A stretch of DNA of 6,062 nt from an uncultured Oscillospiraceae bacterium (GTDB lineage: Bacteria; Bacillota; Clostridia; Oscillospirales; Oscillospiraceae). Both the position numbers and the translations under genes were made by a program. The notes below the pieces were generated by a model. The model did no database searches and was not told where the DNA came from. It worked only from the letters and a program-made list of their open reading frames with translations. Of the stretch, positions 4,651-6,062 are shown piece after piece (position 1 is the stretch's first letter; each line of letters starts with the position of its first letter). The stretch spans positions 1 through 6,062 of the forward strand of contig CAKTPC010000121.1 in NCBI GenBank assembly GCA_934590505.1, in the 5' to 3' direction.

Positions 4651-6062
4651 GCCGTGTGTTTGATTCTTTCCTGCTTGAATTTCTCGCACGCGCGCAGCTG
4701 CTCCTCGGCGCTGGCAAGTGTCGTCTCGGTTATGTTGTCGCCGCCGTGCATTCTTGCAAGCTCGCGCTTGCGCCCATCAAGGTCGAGCGGGAGCACGTCT
4801 GTATACGTTCTTCCGCCGCGCTCCTCCTTGCGGATAAGATAATGGTTGTCCGCCATCGCAGCGATCTGCGGCAGATGCGTCACGCACATTACCTGCTTGC
4901 CGAGCGATACGCAGAAGAGCTTCTCGCCCACCCGCTGCGCCGCGATGCCCGACACGCCCGTGTCGATCTCGTCAAAGATCATCGTCCCGACAGGGTCGTT
5001 TTCCGCGAAAACATTCTTCATCGCAAGCATGATGCGGCTAAGCTCACCGCCGGAGGCGATGCGGTTTATGCGCCCGAGCGCCTCACCGGCGTTTGCCGAC
5101 ATGATAAAGCGAATATCGTCGCAGCCGTTTGCGTCAAATCCGGGCTCTCCATCAACGGGTGAAAACTCAACGGCAAACCTGACCGAAGGCATGTTCAGCT
5201 CCCGCAGCTCCGTGCTTATGCGTCCTTCAAGCTCAGAGGCGGCCTCACGGCGCTTTTCGCTGAGGGCGGCTGCTTTCGCGGCGCAGTCCTTCGCCGCGGC
5301 GTCCAGCTCCCGCCGGAGCTTTGCCGAGCGCTCCTCGGCGTACTGTATGCTGTCAAGCTTCTCGCGGCACTCGTCCAGATAGCTTATCAGCGCGTCCTCA
5401 TCGCGCGAGTACTTGCGCTGGAGCTTATTCAGAAGCGCAATGCGCGTCTCAAGCTCGTTATATTCCTCAGGGGAAAAATCAAGACTGTCGCGAAAATCGC
5501 GCAGCGTCTCCGCCGCGTCCGTCAGCGTAAAGACAGCACTGTTGATATTCTCCGCCGCCGCTTCAAGTTCGGAAGCATAGGCCGAAGCCTTGCCGGTGTA
5601 ATACGCCGCGTTCTGCGCCATGGACAGGGCGTTGTCCTCCCCGCCGCTGAGCGCGTCCATCGCCTGGTCCAACGCGTCCGTAAGCTTCTCGGAATTGCGC
5701 AGAAGATCGCGCCGGGCGCATGCGGAATCGTACTCCCCCACCTTCAGGCCAGCGCGCTCAAGCTCCTCTATCTGGTAGCGCAGACTGTCGCTCAGGCGCT
5801 CCTTTTCAACCTCGTCCATCTGGAGCTGGCTGAGCGCCTTGCTGACGGAGCGATATTTTTCCCACGCCGAGGTATAGGTATCCATCGCGTCCTGGTAATT
5901 GCCGAAGCGATCAAGATATTCACGGTGGCGGCGCTCATCCATAAGCTGACGTCCGTCGTTCTGGCCGTGGATATCCACCAGCAGTGCCGCAAGCTCCTTG
6001 AGCTGCGCCGCTGTGACGGGCGCGCCGCAGACACGGCAGCTGCTTTTCCCGTCTGCTGTGAT
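4647..6062 (-). CDS. recN: DNA repair protein RecN (SMC-like ATPase), C-terminal 471 residues; N-terminus outside the window
   Basis: The minus-strand frame is open from the window edge to TGA at 4649-4647, giving 471 residues; full RecN is usually about 550-570, so roughly 80-100 residues including the Walker A loop are missing. The GTG at 5978 is an internal valine of the conserved LLVDIHGQND stretch, not the start; 28 in-frame residues lie before it. RecN is a cytoplasmic SMC-like ATPase acting early in double-strand-break repair. Seen (numbering from the window edge): the IHGQ motif (about 31-34), a long charged coiled-coil-prone region (about 60-290), the ABC signature SGGELSR (337-343), Walker B MIFDEIDTG (361-369) and the switch histidine region THLPQIAA (395-402). 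It ends inside the promoter of the T-box operon; no terminator is seen after its stop, so its mRNA may run into the T-box, where conditional termination could end it. Confidence 0.97.
   Translation of the reverse strand: MTADGKSSCRVCGAPVTAAQLKELAALLVDIHGQNDGRQLMDERRHREYLDRFGNYQDAMDTYTSAWEKYRSVSKALSQLQMDEVEKERLSDSLRYQIEELERAGLKVGEYDSACARRDLLRNSEKLTDALDQAMDALSGGEDNALSMAQNAAYYTGKASAYASELEAAAENINSAVFTLTDAAETLRDFRDSLDFSPEEYNELETRIALLNKLQRKYSRDEDALISYLDECREKLDSIQYAEERSAKLRRELDAAAKDCAAKAAALSEKRREAASELEGRISTELRELNMPSVRFAVEFSPVDGEPGFDANGCDDIRFIMSANAGEALGRINRIASGGELSRIMLAMKNVFAENDPVGTMIFDEIDTGVSGIAAQRVGEKLFCVSLGKQVMCVTHLPQIAAMADNHYLIRKEERGGRTYTDVLPLDLDGRKRELARMHGGDNITETTLASAEEQLRACEKFKQERIKHTA

Noticed and set aside
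4617..5162. 181-codon open frame on the plus strand, antisense to recN and overlapping the T-box promoter
   Set aside because: Its frame mirrors conserved RecN motifs on the other strand and its product shows no recognisable family.
4846..5382. 178-codon open frame on the plus strand opposite the recN coiled-coil region
   Set aside because: A serine/arginine/alanine-rich translation typical of a shadow frame; no motif or start signal.
1..6062. Mobile elements, CRISPR arrays, tRNA or rRNA genes, or a defence system
   Set aside because: No transposase, integrase, regularly spaced repeats or cloverleaf gene was seen; every stretch over 300 bases without a gene is explained by the glycine leader/divergent promoters (675-1092) or the T-box leader (4342-4646).

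Overview
The window looks like chromosomal housekeeping DNA from a member of the Bacillota, most likely a Clostridia-type anaerobe. This is inferred from a tyrosine T-box leader, a single-aptamer glycine riboswitch ahead of a sodium:amino-acid symporter, strong G-rich Shine-Dalgarno sites, a C_GCAxxG-type redox protein and a near-perfect consensus sigma-A promoter. GC content appears moderately high by eye (not computed). I see no insertion sequence, integrase, phage gene, CRISPR array, tRNA or rRNA.

Layout. Positions 1-674 (minus) hold the N-terminal half of an alanine/glycine:cation symporter (AGCS family), cut by the window edge. Its leader (about 694-910, minus) carries a 5'-end stem-loop, a glycine aptamer and an intrinsic terminator, driven by an extended -10 promoter at 917-945. 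The intergenic region is divergent: on the plus strand, 1093-1722 encodes a CDP-alcohol phosphatidyltransferase (PgsA-like) and 1726-2616 a diacylglycerol kinase-family lipid kinase, with only 3 bases between them. Both lipid genes converge on the minus-strand tyrS (2706-3929), which ends in a strong intrinsic terminator at 2652-2695. tyrS follows a small cysteine-rich C_GCAxxG_C_C family gene (3949-4341). Both sit behind a complete T-box leader (4355-about 4616) whose specifier codon is UAC (tyrosine). Its consensus promoter (4622-4650) overlaps the last codons and stop of recN (4647-6062, minus, N-terminus outside the window).

How the parts work together. Two amino-acid-sensing RNAs control the minus-strand genes. 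Uncharged tRNA-Tyr should relieve termination at 4355-4386 and so switch on both the redox-type protein and tyrosyl-tRNA synthetase. Glycine should set termination at 694-736 ahead of the transporter. The plus-strand pair forms a phospholipid module: one enzyme uses CDP-diacylglycerol to make a phospholipid (probably phosphatidylglycerol phosphate), and the other returns diacylglycerol to phosphatidate. recN is a DNA double-strand-break repair gene and is only a positional neighbour.

No clearly novel multi-gene system is visible. The points most worth a second look are the cysteine-rich gene placed inside the tyrosine T-box operon ahead of tyrS, the structured glycine leader, the related CTTCAA/TTGAAG inverted repeats at both divergent 5' regions, and the promoter embedded in the end of recN.
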